Of a stretch of DNA of 64,000 bases, positions 61,627 to 64,000 are shown in pieces (position 1 is the first letter of the stretch; each line of letters starts with the position of its first letter). Source of the stretch: Emmonsiellopsis sp. PD_33 (taxonomy: Eukaryota > Ascomycota > Eurotiomycetes > Onygenales > Ajellomycetaceae); the NCBI GenBank assembly GCA_032988165.1, contig JANTQF010000046.1, positions 108,832-172,831 of the forward strand, given 5' to 3'. The notes below the pieces were generated by a model. The model worked only from the letters and a program-made list of their open reading frames with translations. It was not told the DNA's origin and ran no database searches. The position numbers were made by a program, and so were the translations under genes.

Positions 61627-62414
61627 AGCATGCGACGGCCTACAGGGTATGGGAGGTCAAGTTCGGGGGTCCGTGTGCGCAGTTCGGCGCGCTGTTCAGA
61701 GGTACGGTCGCTTTTGGACCCGCTCTTCGGAATTGACGGTCGAGGAAGGACGAGCAGGGCGGGGAGGTAAGGGAATTGGGATCCTGGCAGACACGGGGTT
61801 AATTTGTTGGTGGCATCGGTTCATGCGACAGCGGTGCGGTATGCTGGTGGTTGGCGGGATGGTGCGCAGGAAGTTGGGACGAAAGGAGCGAGAAGGGGAG
61901 AAAGGGGTTATATAGGGGGACGGCGAGGAAGACAGCTGTTCATCTGGGGAGAGCTCGCGGCCAATTCGACAGCAAGGAGGGAATCAAGTCGAAATCCGCT
62001 GGGCAAAATTGGCTGCTGACGGCGAGCTCCACACGCTCGTCGTTAGAGATAGTGTGGCTGTAGCGGCCGTGGCGTTAAAAATAGCAGCGCAATTGACTTT
62101 CGGCTATCCACACGGCCAGACAGGAGGCTTGAACTATAAAACTGAATTATCTAGGAGGGTATGACTATGCAACGCATTTCTATCTGCTGTTTACAATCGT
62201 GGCTATTGGTTCTTTTGTTTTTTATTTTTAATTCTATTATTTTAAAGCTGCGTGGTTGTTATTGTATTAGTTTTAGCTTAAATATAGCCTGTCTCGGAAG
62301 AATAGCATGCTATTATCCACACGCTATTCAACATTAATAGACTGTCTGCACTCCCTTAATTACCCTGGAGTCTGGCGCTTTACTCCTCAACCCAGCTATT
62401 AGTATCCATCCTCG
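61627..62414. other. Intergenic region, possible missed 5' exon of the transporter
   Basis: Upstream of the transporter start. On the minus strand between about 61,830 and 61,630, two frames look protein-like (SSTVNSEERVQK; RAELRTRTPELDLPYPVG) but do not join the first exon without a frame change. The rest, AT-rich around 62,220-62,340, shows no gene. Confidence 0.5.
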
Positions 62415-63817
62415 TCAAACACCATCCAACAGTTCACACGCCCTATCCACCCAATCCGTCGGCCGAACAGTCACCCCCGCAGCTCCCCCCGTCCCAAAAT
62501 CTCCCAAATCCACCCCATCAAACGTACCAACAGCGTTCCAACCAGGTCCATGCTCCGGATTCTTCGCGAAATCCGTCCAGGCATTTATCATAGACTTGCT
62601 CAACGCCGCCTGCTGGGCAGTCGCACCTTCGCGGGGATATGTGCCGAAGACGATCTCGATTTCAGAGGAGTGGTAGGCGCCTGCATCGGGAAACGGTTGG
62701 CGGTTGGGGAACGAGGCGTTAAATAGGTAGCGCCATGTGTTTACGTGGGCAGAATAGTCTTTTGCGACGCTTTTGGCGATCTAGATTCGTTTTCGTTAGA
62801 AAATATACTGACATTAACCAATTGAAAAAGGGATGTGTTTTTTCTTACGCAGGTGAATCGGATGTCTGTAGCAATTGCTGCAGTGACGTCGCCGTCAGTT
62901 TCGAGATTAGGGCTGCCAAGGGGATATTTCTCCCGCAGTGCGTCTTGCAGCTCAGGCATGTTGGGGAACGTGGCTTCCAAGAATTCATCCACAGTGCCCT
63001 TGGGCTTATACACGCGAGCTTCTTCAGCGGTGGTTCCAATCATGACAGGAACTTTTGCTATATTCCCTGAAGCTCGCCGTTCACGGACATCCTCTGCAAC
63101 GGTGACGTTATCCATGATCGGTGGAAAAGCGAGCATGTTGCACTCAATGAATTCCTTGATCTCGGACGCTTTCTTCTTCCGAACGCATGCAATGGCGCTG
63201 GAGGCATTCTTGCATCCCATTCCTTCCACAAGAGGCTCCCATCCCTGATTCTCCCCGCGATCCAGGTTTGCGGAGCCGCTTTGCAAGATCGCAGCGCGGA
63301 AGGGGGGGTTCTTAGGCGTCATGATAACGTGAAGATCTGCGGACGTAGCACCCGCCGACTCGCCGAAAATGGTGACCTTGTCTGGATTCCCGCCAAACGC
63401 GCGAATGTTGCGTTGGACCCAATCGAGGGCGAGCCGCTGGTCGAGAAATCCGAGGTTACGTTGGTCAATCGGTAGCTCAGGGGAGTTGATAAAGCCAAAC
63501 ACTATGCGTCTAATTAGTCTCATAAATAACCTTTCCTGTATAGGATATCATATAAATACCATTGGTCCTGTAGTTACCGCCTACTACGACGACATCGTTG
63601 TATCCCGCCATATTCTCCCCGTCGTATGCCCCAACACTCCCAGATCCGAACTGCAACCCGCCACCAAAAAGCCAAAACATAACTGGCCATCCTCCTCGAG
63701 GCGCAGGCTTGTTTGGCGTGTAGACATTTAGGTATAGACAGTCTTCGCTCTCTGGCACAGGTGGGTTGTTAAAAACGTGAATCGTGAAATTGCGAGTGGC
63801 TTCCGGATCTAACTCGC
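62415..63817 (-). CDS. Type-B carboxylesterase/lipase, 5' part beyond window or unresolved
   Basis: Exons on the minus strand are about 63,817-63,560, 63,501-62,849 and 62,780-62,415. The last two are joined by clear GT..AG introns. The family text is unmistakable: SEDCLYLNVYTPNKPAPRGG, the oxyanion-hole WLFGGGLQFGSG, YRTNVFGFINSPELP across the intron, then LGFLDQRLALDWVQRNIRAF and the nucleophile elbow GESAG. The C-terminal His is in AGAYHSSEIEIVFG. These are alpha/beta-hydrolases that split carboxylic esters; fungal members are often secreted. The acceptor of the first listed exon (after a T run ending CGCGAG) is tentative. The N-terminal part with GIRYAxPP is not in the window. The substrate is unknown. 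Confidence 0.9.
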
Positions 63818-64000
63818 GAAAAAAAAAAAGTTGATCAGCAGCCAAGTTACAATTCCCGGAGGGATGTGTGTGTTTGTGTGTCCGTGTCAAAGGATCATGC
63901 ACGACAGCCTGGCTGGTGAGGCACTTTATCGGTCTATCATGTCTATCGTGTCTCTCGTTCTGATTTGTGTCCATCGTGATGGCTGGTTTTCAACTCCTGG

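Noticed and set aside
1..64000. CRISPR arrays, rRNA or tRNA genes, Starship-type elements
   Set aside because: No regular spacer-repeat pattern, no cloverleaf or rRNA text that I could recognise, and no tyrosine-recombinase captain gene; absence of tRNA is not certain without a search tool.

Overview
The window reads as a filamentous ascomycete (Pezizomycotina) chromosome. Genes have short introns with GT..AG borders and CTAAC-like branch sites, the proteins are fungal in type, and composition falls into two sharp compartments. An AT-rich, repeat-packed block with almost no CpG covers 1 to about 46,850. A normal gene-dense block covers about 46,850-64,000. Nested chromoviruses in a CpG-depleted isochore suggest Eurotiomycetes, possibly Onygenales, but the species cannot be fixed from sequence alone.

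Positions 1-14,340 hold decayed mobile-element genes: the end of a SNF2-type helicase, a Plavaka/KDZ-type transposase, two unrecognised intron-bearing relics, and a dispersed 18-bp palindrome. A CpG-rich 368-bp hAT-type MITE with a perfect 8-bp target duplication sits inside the Plavaka relic.

Positions 14,341-46,735 form one nested stack that can be resolved to the base. A tandem repeat of about 175 bp is split by a Ty3/Gypsy chromovirus (Gypsy-1, 301-bp LTRs, duplication CTATC). Gypsy-1 carries in its leader a second, inverted chromovirus (Gypsy-2, 297-bp LTRs, duplication ATGGC). In its 3' part it carries a hAT element (duplication GCTGTAGG). That hAT is itself split by an inverted copy of the same hAT (duplication CTAAGGCC/CTAAGACC) and by a third chromovirus (Gypsy-3, 254-bp LTRs, duplication GTAAT). 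Removing the inserts leaves 7,724 bp for Gypsy-1 and 5,551 bp for the outer hAT, against 5,546 bp for the inner copy. All coding regions are broken by stops, and the pattern of change points to CpG-directed C-to-T mutation.

Positions 46,850-64,000 hold seven genes whose exon structures I rebuilt: a fumarylacetoacetate hydrolase-family enzyme, a phenol-hydroxylase-type FAD monooxygenase and a monocarboxylate-type MFS transporter (together a plausible small aromatic-acid catabolic group); a mitochondrial phosphate carrier; a small CBS-domain protein; a sucrose/alpha-glucoside (GPH) transporter; and a type-B carboxylesterase cut by the window edge.
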